A stretch of 64,000 bases of DNA. Origin: Phanerodontia chrysosporium (lineage: Eukaryota > Basidiomycota > Agaricomycetes > Polyporales > Phanerochaetaceae). The position numbers were made by a program, and so were the translations under genes. Positions 1-13,500 of the stretch are shown piece by piece. Below the pieces are notes generated by a model. It was not told the DNA's origin and ran no database searches. It worked only from the letters and a program-made list of their open reading frames with translations. Within the stretch, counting starts at the first letter, position 1. Each line of letters opens with the position of its first letter. The stretch is from assembly GCA_001910725.1 (NCBI GenBank), contig MJGA01000003.1, positions 868,001 through 932,000 on the forward strand. Reading direction: 5' to 3'.

Positions 1-3000
1 GGTATGTAGAGTTGCGAACACGCCGTCTTGTTTTTGCACGAGCGACATTCGAACGTTTGCTTTTTCTGTAGAGAAGGGTCAGTTTGCTTGTTCGCATCAA
101 GGGATAGGTATGGAGACGTACGAGGTTAGCAATCGCAGTAAGGCCACAAATGTCGCAAACGTGCAGTCGGTAGGCATCACTGGCTTCAAACAGACGCTCC
201 TTCAAGAAGGCAGCCACACCGTGCGAGATCATGCAGTCACGCTCCATCTCTCCGAAACGGAGACCACCATCTCGACTACGACCTTCGACGGGCTGGCGAG
301 TGAGGATCTGCACTGGGCCGCGTGCACGTGAGTGGATCTTGTCGTCGACCATGTGTTTGAGACGCTGGTAGTATGTTGGACCAAGGTAAACCTGCGCCTG
401 CAACTTGCGACCGGTGTGGCCGTGGTACATGACCTCGAGTCCACGGGACTGGTAGCCCTGTTCCCGAAGGATCTGGGAGACTGACTCGACAGTGAGGTCG
501 GTGAATGGCGTAGCGTCACCCTCGTTTCCGACGATGGTGGCCACCTTCGAGAGCAAACATTCGACCAAGTGACCGATGGTCATACGGGAGGGAATGGCGT
601 GAGGGTTGATAATGAGGTCAGGCGTGATACCTTCCGCCGTGAAGGGCATATCCTCCTGACGATAGGTGATACCGATCGTACCCTTTTGACCGTGACGCGA
701 AGCGAACTTGTCTCCAATCTGAGGGATACGAGTAGACCGCACACGAATCTTGACGAACTTCTGACCTTCCGCATTCGTCGTGATGAGCACCTGGTCGATA
801 ATGCCGCTCTCTGTGCTCTTGAGTGGCGTGGACACATCGCGCTTCGTGTGCGTACGAGTCCTCTGGCCGAGCTCCTCGCTGTCTGGTGGGATAGGCGCCG
901 TCTTACCGATGATGATATCTTCGCCGTTGACACCAGTACCGGGCGCAATGAGACCGTCGTCTTCGAGCTTGTCGTACGTGCCATGCTTCATTCGAAGGGT
1001 AGTGTCTCGGGTCGGCTTCTCGAACTCCTCCAGTTGTTGCACCCCGCTTTTCTTTTCCAGATCCATGTAACTGCGGTAGTACATGCTGCGGAAGAGACCA
1101 CGGTCGATGGAGCTCTGGTTCATGATGACGGAATCTTCCTGATTGTAGCCACTGTAGCAGAGAATAGCGACAATCGCATTCTGACCAGCAGGGAGCTCTC
1201 GGAATTTGAGATACTCCATAGAACGAGTCGTCGCCAAGGCTTCTGAGGGTAATAGAGGATATTTGCCATGGTGTCCATGCGAACGAGGAAGTTCGTGAGG
1301 TAGATACCCATCGCTTGTTTACCCATAGCGGACTGATAGGTGTTACGGGGGGACTAAATTCGAATTAGCACAGAGGATCCTGGCTGGAAGGCGTTGCACC
1401 TTACCTGGTTATGATCTGGAAAAGGAATGATGCTTGCGCAAACACCCAAAATCATGCTAGGATGAATCTCGCAATGAGTCCACTGATGCGCAAGGGTCAG
1501 GTTCTTCAATCTCGCAGACGGGTCGAACTCGCCCTCGTCTCGATGAGGGTCAATTCCGGCCTGCTGCAATCGCGAATTCTCCAGGTCTTCAGGCGTCATA
1601 CAGATCATTACAGTCTCCTCTTCCTCGGCGTCCAGCAGCTCGATGATGCCGTCCTTGATGAGATTATTCCACTCATACGGCTGGTTGTCATACGTGCCGT
1701 CCTCCTTGAGTAACCGGTTCCCGGCCTCATCGTACTGCGGCACTCCGTTTGTGATCCATTCGATGTGCTTCTTCCGGAGGGTGAGCTGATTGTTCTCGAC
1801 GATGAAGAGTGGCGGCAGACACGTCCAGCGTCCGTGTAGAGGCGGAGCTCTCGTTCACGGATATCTCGGACGACCGAAACTTCAGGGCTGATGTCGTCCT
1901 TCCGACGGAGCTTCTTGATCGTCTTCACCAAGTTCGCGGGGTCGCGGTGTACACCCATCCAGACACCGTTGACGAAGACCTTTGTGCATGGGGTGGCAGA
2001 GTGCGCGTTCTCCTCCAAGGACTCCAGACCCCACTCCTCCAAGAACTCGATAACCGGGGCAGAGAGCGAGCCAACAGAGATGCAGGACATGAGCGACAAG
2101 TTCTTGACGAGACCACAAGCTTGACCTTCTGGGGTTTCGGCGGGACATACCATACCCCAGTGCGTGTTATGCAACTGACGAGGCTTGGCAATCTTTCCTT
2201 CTCGACCGAGAGGTGTGTTACAACGACGCAGATGCGAAAGAGTGGAAGCGTAGGTGTATCTGTTGAGCACCTGGGACACACCAGCTTTGGCGGACATTGA
2301 CTTCTTCTGATCGCCCCAGTTACCAGTAGCCAAGGAGTACTTGAGACCGTTTGTTATGGTGTTGTGCTTGACAGCGAGAGACAAGTTGAATTCCTTATGG
2401 GTCTCGACGCACTGAAGGGCTTCATGAGGATGATGTCTCTGATATATAGACGCAAGAAACGTACCTTCTGGAGATAGCGATATACATCTCGCGTGAGCTT
2501 GCGGAAAAGCATACGGAAGAGGTTCGCGAGTAAAGGTCCAGCTAGATCCAAACGCTTCTTTCCGAAGTGATCACGATCATCGAGGTCTCGTCGCTCCAGT
2601 GCTGCCAGCAACAGACGATGAATCATGTAACCGAAGAAGTACGCCTTCTTCGACTCGGAACCCTCGGACATGGAGATGTGTGGCAGCATTTCCTTCTGCA
2701 AGATCTCTTGTGCGTACCGCAGACGACGCTCGCGATTGAGACCCGTGGTTGTTCCACGGTTGCCAATGAAGTCAAGGGCAATCTGGACTGTCATGAATGC
2801 ATGGCCATCACGAGACTTCGATCAGTCATACCTCGCGATCCTGAATGACGAAGCCATCGTCGATGCACGGCTTGAGCATCTCGAGCATCTGGGCATCCTG
2901 CATATCATAGCAGATATGTTCGAGAATGTCACGGTCGGAGATGACCCCGAGAGCACGGAAGACGACCCAGATAGGAATGTCGACCTTGATGTACGGAATA

Positions 3001-4018
3001 GTCGCCTTCATGACGTTGCCCAGCTACGCGGCGCAAAAGCTATAAGCTGCTGGCTGACAGACGCGCTGCGCCAGGCTACTCACCGAGCGTTCCTGGTTTC
3101 TGTGGTAAAGCTTAACCTGGAACTGACTGATAGTCTTTCCACCTTTCTCAACGGCGGAGCGGATCTCAGCAAGAAAGCTGATCGGAGAGGCTGGGCTTTC
3201 GCGAATACGTAGACATGATTCGTGGCCATGCGCTCCTGGGCGATGAGAACCTTCTCGGAGCCATTGATGATGAAGTATCCTCCAGAGTCGTAAGGGCATT
3301 CGTTCAAGTCGAATAGTTCCTCTTGCGTCAGCTTGTTGAGAATACAAAATGTGGACCTCAGCATGATGGGGACCTTTCGCAGCCAATTAGCCGATATGTA
3401 CATGCCAGAAATGCAGCGACGCACCTTTCCTATCCACACCTTCCTCGTATCCTCTGGTGACTCATCATGCTCTGGTTCCCAAACCAAATCTCCTGTCGTA
3501 CTCTCTGGATCCTCTCTTCCAACCAGTGTCCGCTTCTTCATCTCGACGTATAAAGGCGCAGAATATGTCAGGTTTCGCAGCCTAGCCTCCTGCGGGAATA
3601 TGGGACGACCGAGCCATCCGCTTCCGTGACTGTCGGTCGCGAGAGGTAGATCTGGCCAAATTTGATCTCGTAGCGTCGCGTTACGTCTGATTCATGGCCA
3701 GTATGCTGGTCGGCCTGGTCCAAGATGAGGTCCGCGTTTTCGTCGACAAGTTCTTGCATTGTGTTCTGCACGAACTCATCGAAAGAGTCCAGCTGCTGCC
3801 GCACAAGACCCTTCTGGTCGAAGAAACTGGATATAATGTGCCAGCAATCCTCCTGGGTAATCTCTTCGTACTCTTCCTCGTCCGCCTCCATATCGTAGCC
3901 GGTATCGTCATAATTGTACGCGGACTGAGTGGGATCAAAGTCCATAGCTGAGACAAACAACATGAGTTACAGAGAACTGCTCCGAGGACAAGATGAACAT
4001 ACCTGAGATTGCAGCCAT
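1..4018 (-). CDS. RPB2: RNA polymerase II second-largest subunit, partial at 3' end
   Basis: Second-largest catalytic subunit of nuclear RNA polymerase II, which makes mRNA. The start ATG is at 4018; exon 1 codes only MAAIS plus one base, followed by a 55-nt intron (3948-4002). Visible family landmarks in order: an acidic N-terminus, [52 protein letters not shown], the catalytic-site stretch [33 protein letters not shown], and the first half of the C-terminal zinc site (CDIC), with its second half (CRSC) after a last intron near 37-107. Roughly the final 20-30 residues lie beyond base 1. The reading frame breaks by one missing base near 1235, 1811, 3190 and 3603, each at a short homopolymer; since the gene is essential, sequencing error is the best explanation. 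Identity is certain. Confidence 0.97.
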
Positions 4019-4338
4019 TTTGTCAACCTGCACGCGTAGACGGCTTGGACGCGGTAATCCTGAGGTCCGAGAGAGCTACGCCAGCGGAGACAGGGCAAAG
4101 AGAGTACCCTATCACTAATGAAAGGGGAGAGAGGGTCCGAGCAGCGACGAGAAGGTGGTCGTCGCTGACGAAGGTAGGCGGCTGTTTGGCTCTGTTGTTC
4201 CCGACTCTCTTTACACGTAGACGCCCACGAATTTCAGTCCTCCCCGCACCCGATCACTAGCTTGACTCTCTCACTCCATCTTATACGAATTCTCGTCTTG
4301 TTAAACGTTACAGGACGACTCGCATTCTCTGCGTCATG
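4019..4338. other. Intergenic: RPB2 promoter side
   Basis: The stretch between the RPB2 start and the stop of the upstream minus-strand kinase gene. It should hold the RPB2 promoter and the kinase 3' UTR. I see purine-rich GAGAG runs near 4098-4135 but no clear TATA box or gene. Confidence 0.5.
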
Positions 4339-5456
4339 CTACTCTGGAATCGCTCTCAATAGTCTATCCATAATTGCTCTAGAACTGCTCGCATATCCGC
4401 TCTTGATTTGCCTCGTCAGCGCCATCCTACAAAGCTGAGAAGACTGGGACTTACTCCGAACAAGACGGTATGGTTCAAGTAGTGGTACAGCTCGTATAAC
4501 TCGCCTCGCAGATCGTATTGCTCGACAGGATCGCTCTTGGGGAAGTACTCGTGATATGTCGTGAAGAAGGACCTGGGAATACCGCCGAAGATGCGAGCAA
4601 TAGCCAGACTGTTATGCGTCAATATGTACGTCCTGTGTTATGTTGAGAACCTTACTCGGCCTCGTTGTGCCCGTAGTAAGATGACGGGTCAAAGATGATA
4701 GGCTCCCCGGTACTTGAATCCGTGCCTGTGTTCCCGCTCTGATAGAAAATAATGCAGCTTATTCTCAGACGGTGACTGTACGATGCACTTACCCACAAAT
4801 CACCGTGCAGGAGCACCGGCTCAATATCCAGCGGACTTAGCAGCGCAGGTATGACCCTGCATGATTAACAATGTAGTATTGGATCGCAGCGATAGCGTCG
4901 TGGCTGCTCACCTTGCGCGAACTTCTTCCCCCTTGTGGCACAACTCGTCATATCCGCCCTTCTGCCTCAACTTGTCAAGCAAACCCCCTATCAACACATC
5001 ATAGCACTCTTGCCACGACGCGTACCACCCGTTATCCTGCTTAGTCCTTCCGCAGAACGTCGGCACAGGGAATCCAAACCCCTGGGTACTTTTGTACGCA
5101 TGCAGCTCCGTCGCAAGCCTCTTCGCTAGTTGCTTGGCTGCGGCATCTGTCAAGGACCCAATGTTCTTGTACTCGGATACGAAGTACGGCCTGCCTACAT
5201 CGGTGTCGCGCTCAGCAGTCTCAGAGTCTATGATCCCTGAGTCTATGAGCTGAGGCGCAAGCCCTGGCGCGGCGATCTGCATAGCCTTCAGTGCCTCCGC
5301 TTCGCCGATGAATTGCTCAACCTCTGATCGCGAGCCGATCTTTGCGAAGTAGGTCTTGCCGCTGGACGACTGAACATAGGATGCCTTCTTCTCGGCGATA
5401 GCTCCTGGCTCATGCTTTTGGATGGCTCGAAGGATGACTGGGTGTACTTCAGGCAT
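4339..5456 (-). CDS. Fructosamine/ketosamine-3-kinase family protein
   Basis: Predicted kinase that phosphorylates sugar-amine adducts (fructosamines, ribulosamines) on proteins so that they fall off, a protein deglycation role in the cytosol. The N-terminal part carries the FN3K pattern [20 protein letters not shown] and then [19 protein letters not shown]. The catalytic loop reads LLHGDLW, then SGNTG after an intron, and the metal-binding segment [14 protein letters not shown] spans another junction. The last intron (about 53 nt) joins YLNHTVLFG to [15 protein letters not shown], which restores the usual family C-terminus and puts the stop at 4339. I chose the ATG at 5456 because family members start a few residues before the PVILRAI segment; an in-frame ATG at 5525 would add 23 residues. 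Tandem with RPB2 on the same strand. Confidence 0.88.
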
Positions 5457-5626
5457 GAGGACTAAAGGCTGTCCGTGGTGCACTTTTCGGTGTGAAACGA
5501 TAGCAAGTGCAGCGAAAGAAGGCACGAGGACGAGCGTCTGGTCTTAGCTCTTAGACGTTAGATGACGTGAGCAGACGTGGAAGAAATGTTCAAACACCTC
5601 ATGCTCGCATTCCCGTCGGAACCGCG

Positions 5627-5634
5627 TATAAAAG
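5627..5634 (+). promoter_or_regulatory. TATA box of the flavin oxidoreductase gene
   Basis: TATAAAAG lies about 130 bp upstream of the ATG at 5766, in the 309-bp divergent gap between the kinase and oxidoreductase genes. Position and match are good for a fungal core promoter. Confidence 0.55.
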
Positions 5635-5765
5635 TCCACACACTCTGTCGTCTCGGCAAGCCCATGATCGCCATCGTTGCCCGAAGGCGTTGTATACCCA
5701 CTCGGCTTTCAAGAGGAACTCCGCTTACTTATAGCCAGAGAGCGCCTTTTTCTCGACCAGCAGCC

Positions 5766-7343
<1,578 letters not shown>

Positions 7344-7553
7344 ATTTCTGATTACCCGTGTACAAGAACTTGACAAAGGCTCCGAAATACAATGCACATG
7401 CGCCGGCGTGGCCCCAGCAAGCGTCAGCGTGAACGATTTAGATTGCCATCTATCGCTCATCTGAGCGCTCGTGATTACCTTTGGCTGGTCTATATGAACC
7501 AGACCAGACAGGTGCGTAGACCCTCACTATTCCCCACTTCTTCCTGCGCCACC

Positions 7554-8915
7554 ATGTCTATGGCTACAAACAAGACCGACGTTCCTCACGAACTCCTCCG
7601 CCACATTTTCGAATGCTTGCCAGAAGACAAGCACACTCTGTCCTCCTGCGGTCTCGTATGCAAGGCTTGGGAGCCTGCAGCTCGCCCTGTGCTCTTCCGC
7701 GAGGTCACCCTCTATCCTGATGTGGTCGGGGCCACCGCGCATCCACAATATCCGGAGCTCGAGATCCCTGACTGGAAGTCCGCCGCGCGTGCGTTCAGCC
7801 AGATGACTCACCTGGCGTCTTACGTGCAGGTCCTACACATCGAGGGTGGCCACCTGCCCATGGAAAAAGAGATGCTCGACGAGTACGGAGAGGTCGAGAT
7901 CGAGCGTGGCGAAGATGGCACAGAGACCGCCACGCGCCTCAACTACTGCTCCATCGATCTCGCATCGCTGTACGCCATCGTGAAGGCGCTCCCAAACCTG
8001 CGGAAAGTCGCCTTCAACACTCTCGCCGTAAAGATTGTGCCGGTCCCAGCGCTGGAGCCCGTGTGCATCGACGTCCTCGAGATGCACGACGCCGGCACCG
8101 CCAAGGGCGAGAACCCGTTCGACATCCTCAACATCCTGCGCCCCAAGAAAGTCGATCTCGACATCTTCCACAGGCCGGGAAGCGACGGGGCGTGGCCCGA
8201 AGCCCATATGCTCCCTGACTCCGCCACCACCGATAACTGGAAGGTCCGCGGCGACCCCAGCGCCGCACCCCTCATCCGCGGGCTCGCGGCCTCGTCGCAC
8301 GGACGCATCACCTCCCTTTCCGTCGATCTGAAAAACGAGAAGGACCTCGTCGCACTCGCCGAGTCGCTCGCTGTGTTTGGGCCCGCGCTCAAGGAGCTCA
8401 GGCTCGATCTGTGGGACGCCACATGGGTGGCGACGCCGCACGTCTTTCTAGCGCGTAAGTCCGGCTAAACCTCGGAACATAGCTGCCCTACTCACCTCTT
8501 GCACTCGACAGCCGCGTTCGAGGAGGTCTGGTGCGACGCCTTTTCGCTCGCTGAATGCAAGGGATTACGGTCCATCGAAATAAATGTCAAGATTGGATTT
8601 GGGGAGGACTCTATGGCTCTCCTGGCATCCGTCGCGCGCGTCTGCTCTACGCTGCCACCCACGATCTGCTCCGTCCACCTCATTCTTGATCTCGCATACT
8701 TCGATCCGGAGGGCATTGACGATATGCCTTGGTTGATGATAGGTTTGGCGTTGAGCTCAAAGACGAAGCACCCCGACCTTGAAAAGGTAACCCTCACCGT
8801 CTTCGACGGAGACGGAGACATGGAAGAGGAAGATCAGGACAACATGAGACAGGCCATCGTGTCTCAACTTCCGGACCTTGAAGAGTGTTTGCACATTGCA
8901 TTCGCGCAAGAGTGA
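7554..8915 (+). CDS. F-box domain protein
   Basis: Predicted substrate-recognition subunit of an SCF ubiquitin ligase. The N-terminus has an F-box-like segment (PHELLRHIFECLPEDKHTLS, then CGLVCKAWEPAARPVLFREV), followed by a region with leucine-rich spacing typical of the expanded agaricomycete F-box families. One 57-nt intron (8455-8511) joins FLA to PAFEEVWCDAF; the joined protein is about 434 residues with an acidic stretch (DGDGDMEEEDQD) near the C-terminus. The ATG at 7554 follows CGCCACC, a good initiation context. The target cannot be inferred. Such genes are numerous and fast evolving in mushrooms, so the neighbourhood tells little. Confidence 0.8.
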
Positions 8916-9141
8916 GCCATGATCTGCGTAGCCTAGTCCTGCCTTCGGGAATGAACCGAGTTGCTTCCGAAACAGTAGTGTAGCCCGTTGCTACCTCGCG
9001 ATTTACGAGTCACTCAGCAGTAGGGAAACGGGATATTACACTATATTACAGCAGTGATAACGTTGAACAGTGCGTAAAGTACATGAAATCCAGGGTATCT
9101 TCGAGATTAATAAGAAGACCAATCATTCGAGCTCCGCGGCT

Positions 9142-10002
9142 CTACACAGCGGCGACATTGCATTTCCCGTTGGTGACTGTGGCGGGGTAGGGTCCTCCGA
9201 CGACACCGCCGCCAGACTCGAGTGGAGCAGTGGTTGCTGGGACAGGGTCGGGCTTGGATGGGGCCTGGCCGCTTCCGGCGCCAGTAGCCTCGTACGCCGA
9301 TTGCGAAGTCGCCTCGGCAGTCGAGCGAGCAGCGCCTGCGAGCCTCTCGACGTGAGGCTGCACGGTCTGTTGTGCGGTCGACAGGACGTTCTTGGCCGTC
9401 TCGACAGCGGCGCCAGCAGCGGACTGTACGGTGGACATAATGTTGTTGCCGGTGGTCGGCCTGCCCTCTGGGTCGGTAGCAGAAGCGGTGGATCCGGGAA
9501 CGGAGGAAGGTAGGTATGACTGAGAGCAAGTTAGCGAATCGTCGAATTATGGACGGGATGATTACTCACGGCAGCGGTAGCCATAGCACCACCGACTATC
9601 TCACGAGCTTGCTGAACATAGCTGCTCGCAGTGGATGTCGCAGACTGAACGTTCTGCTGGCCCTCGGCAACAGCTTGGTTGGTCTTCTCGCTGAGACCTC
9701 TTCGAGTCTCTCGACAGCCACTTCTGCGGATTGGTGCTTGAACTGGAAGCGTGTCAGCTACGCGGGGTGGTAACAGGCAAGAGAGGCACACACCTGAGCA
9801 GTGTCGGCTGCCTGCTCGGCGACCTGGTGCGCCTGCTGTGCGTTCTTCTCTACCTCGTTCTGAAGTTGAGCGTTGGAAGTCTCTGCTGCCTGCCACGCAG
9901 CGGTGGTCTCAAAGCGAGCGTCGGACCTGTACAAGACGCGTGAGTTCGGCGTATCGCTGACAAGTGCATGGACGCGACGTACGGTCCGGTAGCAGATGCC
10001 AT
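9142..10002 (-). CDS. Ala/Gln-rich LEA-like coiled-coil protein
   Basis: Small hydrophilic protein of about 220 residues in four exons. The spliced N-terminus reads MASATGPSDARFETTAAWQA, then come heptad-like Ala/Gln/Glu stretches (NEVEKNAQQAHQVAEQA, NQAVAEGQQNVQSATSTA), then a second helical region (STVQSAAGAAVETAKNVLST) and a Gly/Pro-rich tail ending GKCNVAAV. No signal peptide or membrane segment is visible. The composition resembles late-embryogenesis-abundant or other stress-protective proteins, but I do not recognise a named family. The ATG at 10002 is chosen because the short first exon splices cleanly and a TATA box lies 89 bp upstream. One missing base near 9690 is needed to join ERLEEVS to EKTNQAV. 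Confidence 0.65.
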
Positions 10003-10580
10003 GGTTTCTAGAGTTGTTGAGTATGTGGGTTGTAGTAGGAGGTGCGTGTGTTAGAGTTGCTGTGGATGGCATGGTGCAGGAGTAAGGCTGCTTATATAGT
10101 GCTGTGGACGCCCCACGGTCACCACCTGTGAGCATCTCGAGTGGCTCCGTGCGTCATCTGCGCAAGGAGTCGGGCGCTCGCCCGCGCGCCGTCACCGTCG
10201 CGGTTGCTTTGACGTCATTGCACGTGACAGCATTCGTGGTCTGGGAAACTGGCGACATCGATTGCGTACACTACTCGAATGATGGCAAGAGGCCAAGTAT
10301 GTCGTGGCAACAACGGGGAAGGAGGACAAGGAGGGGGATAAGGGTATCTACATGGCCATGTCGGATTGCATGCAGGCAGGACAACAGAGGGGGAGATTGT
10401 ACTAAGCCAGAACCATATCATGGATATCTAGGTAATGCAACGAAGGAAAACACGTCGTGCAGGGGCTGGTCGACGCTAAGCTGAGACGAGAGCAGACTAT
10501 GCAAAGACAAGGGAACCGTCCCGATGAGAATGAGAGTGGAAAGAATCAAAACAAAGAGGGAGACGGAAATACTTCATAAC
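10003..10580. other. Intergenic: promoter of LEA-like gene and 3' side of glycogenin
   Basis: No gene recognised. The part nearest 10003 holds the TATA box; the rest is probably the 3' flank of glycogenin. Confidence 0.4.
10091..10098 (-). promoter_or_regulatory. TATA box of the LEA-like gene
   Basis: TATATAAG on the minus strand, about 89 bp upstream of the ATG at 10002. A strong TATA box fits an inducible gene. Confidence 0.55.
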
Positions 10581-13500
10581 TTATGCTGCTTGACCAGCCT
10601 GGCGCTGCTTGTTTTCTTCGTCAAACGAGCCCATTCGCAAGAAGCGCGCCAACACTTCCTCCGAGCCACGTTTGAAGACGTCGACACCTCGAGCGGGGTC
10701 CCAGACGCGTGAGCCTCTCCGCGGAGTGTTGTCCGCGGGGGTGACAGGCGAGTCGTAGGTCGTGGTGGGCGAGGGCGTGATGGCCGTCTCGTTGGAGATA
10801 GAGCGTGTCAGCTCCGGCGAAATCGAAGACAAACGCGTGTGTTTCGGCGAAGGTGTAGTCTGAGTCATCCTGGCCGTCGTGCCAACCACCGGCGAGCTCG
10901 CTCTCGACGAGCCTGAGCCGGTCAACGAGGACGTGGACAACTTGCGCCCGGTCGCGGGCCTGACGCCTGCCTGGGGGGACATCGAACCCTTCGTTTGGAC
11001 AGGCTGAAGAGGTGCCTTGCTGGGCGAAGACGGCCCTCGGAGAGGCGAAGGGACCGCCGGCGGTGAGGAAACCTTCGGGGGCGAAGGGATGCGCAGGGGC
11101 GATGCGACCTTTGGCGGAGAATAGGTGCGGGGCGATCCCAAGGTTGCTGGCGATCTCAGGCCGCTTGGAGTTGCCATGGAGGGGAAGGGCTCGCTAGAAC
11201 GACCGGTAGTGGGTACCATGGGCGTGCCTGCCCCTTGCTCGTGCTGGGGCATGAAATCACGAGGGACGGCGGACGGCAGTAGCGTCGAGGCGATGCCCAA
11301 ACCCACGGCCGCTGGAGGCGCTGCCCGCACAGGAGCTTGCACTTCTGCAGCAGCTTCACGGAGTGGGCGAGAGCAACAGGGGCAAGTCGAAGGGTCCGTG
11401 TCGGTCTGAATGCTACATTCGGTAGTGTCGGGGTTGGCTTGCACGCCGCGCGAACGATACTTCTTCTTGGTCTTCGATATGCTTTGCGCACGCGACCTCC
11501 TTCGGGAGCCTTGAGGGCGTTTCCCACGCGAACTGCCTTCGCTCACTTCTAGCTCATCCTCATCCACCTCTTCGTCGCCCTCGTCCTCGTCATCCCCGTC
11601 CATACTGCTAGCATCATGCCGATCCTGCATCTCCTTTTCTCGCTGCTTTTCCCATTGCTGCTTCCAATCGTCGTCTTTTGGAGGCGGCTGAGGCGCCATG
11701 TATTGGTGCGGGAATATCTTCGGCGAGCCGGCCAATTTTTGGGCGTAGCGCTGGATGCTTGGTACCGCGTCCCACGCGTTCGAGAACCCAACACCTCCCC
11801 AAGGCGATGCGAGCGGCGATGTCGCAGCTTGAACGTGCGGGATGCTGCGCTCGGGATGAGTAGGGGGCGTAGATATGGGGGAGGATGTCCTCTCAGACTC
11901 GATGTAATTAGCGACCGGTGGTGGAGGGTCAGTCTTCGGGAACACTCGTCTTGGAACGTGGCGAGGCTTCTCTTCCCACGGAAACACCGCATGAACCTTG
12001 GACTTATCCGGAACCGGAGGCGACGACACGGACTCGGGAGAGTCCTGTTGAGGTGCAGGCCCAAGGACATTTGAATATTGACCCTCACGAATGAGTTGAT
12101 CTGGTATTACCGGAGGGGGAGGAGGAGTGAAAAACTCCTTTTCTGCAGGAGCGGGGGACGTAATAGACTGACTATGAGCGTCGTGAGGCCACCCGGCTGG
12201 CTGATCCCATATATTAGGGTAGTAGGTATCCTCAGGGAAAGCTGACGGAGGCGGAGGCGTTTTCGGGGGTGGTTCGACAGCGGGGTTCCACTCGACCTTA
12301 GGCGGAGATATAGGCCTGGGGGGTGGGGCCCGCTGGCGATGTTGCGGCTGACTGGGTAGCTCGGGGTGATGATGGTGAGGCTGAGGCTGTTGCAAGTGAC
12401 CATGATGCGGTTGAGTCTGCTCATGATGGTGCTGATGACCGTGGTGTTGGGTCTGGTGTGACCTGCGGGTGCCTTCACGCTTCCACGGCTGGTCCTGAGT
12501 AGGGGTTTGGTCCCCGTCCTGCGGACGACGCTCTTCGTATCCTGGCTGCTGGCGGGGCGGTGTTTGATAACCACCTCGTCGTTGATCACCACGCTTCGGG
12601 CTAGCGTAGCCAGGCTGGTGTGTGTGGCCATAGCCCTGCTGGCGATGAGCAGCAGGCGGATGTGTGGCGTATGTGATAGCGGGGAGAGTATGATCTGACT
12701 CAGATGAATCTTGGGGCGCAAACGACACACGCTGCTGGCCAGCATAGGAAGAAGTGCGATGATGATGATGGTGGTGGTGAGCAGGCTGGGGATGATGCTG
12801 GAACGAACCGTCGTGCGGTTGAGCCGTGGGTTGGTACGATATCTGCAAGCTGTTCACGTCTTGTGCCCCCACGTAGCGAGATGGAGGACCGTAATACGGC
12901 GTAGGTGTCTGCGACGGCGGCAAAGACAGGCCATGGTGGTATGGTGCAGGAGGAATTTCGTTGGGGCCAGGGGTTGGCAAGGTCTCGGTTCTGAAGTAGT
13001 CACCTTGATCCGGAGGTATCTGAACATGACAGGGACGTGGCGTTCCGGGGTACTCTTCGCGATCGGGTACTACGAACGGTTCTCTCTGGGGCTCTGGTTG
13101 AGGCTCAACTTTCGACTCTGCCTCCGGCTCTGGCTTTCGAGGTCGCATTAGGTCCACCCGCCCCTCGAGAGGTAGTGACCGATATTCGCCCATGACGGGC
13201 CCGGCAGCGGGCAGCGGAACGGCATTGGAGAAAGAGCTGATCCCCTCCACCGCAATACGACGCAAGTCTTCCAGATCCAGCGTCCCTCCGGAACTTGACC
13301 GAGGCCTGGCCTCGACGGGAGTGCCGGCATCCCAAGCTGATATGTACGTATCGAACTTGAAGTCGCGAGCGGTAGACACAGGCTCCATCCTGTAGTGCTT
13401 GTCGTAGACCGCATACCACTTGTCCACAAGTGACTCGTAGTTGTATGCTCGTTTAGTGCCGTCGTCGAGTGTAGCTTCGGAACTCTTGATACCGGGAGCC

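Noticed and set aside
569..1246. Plus-strand ORF (225 codons) opposite RPB2
   Set aside because: Antisense shadow of the conserved RPB2 hybrid-binding and wall regions.
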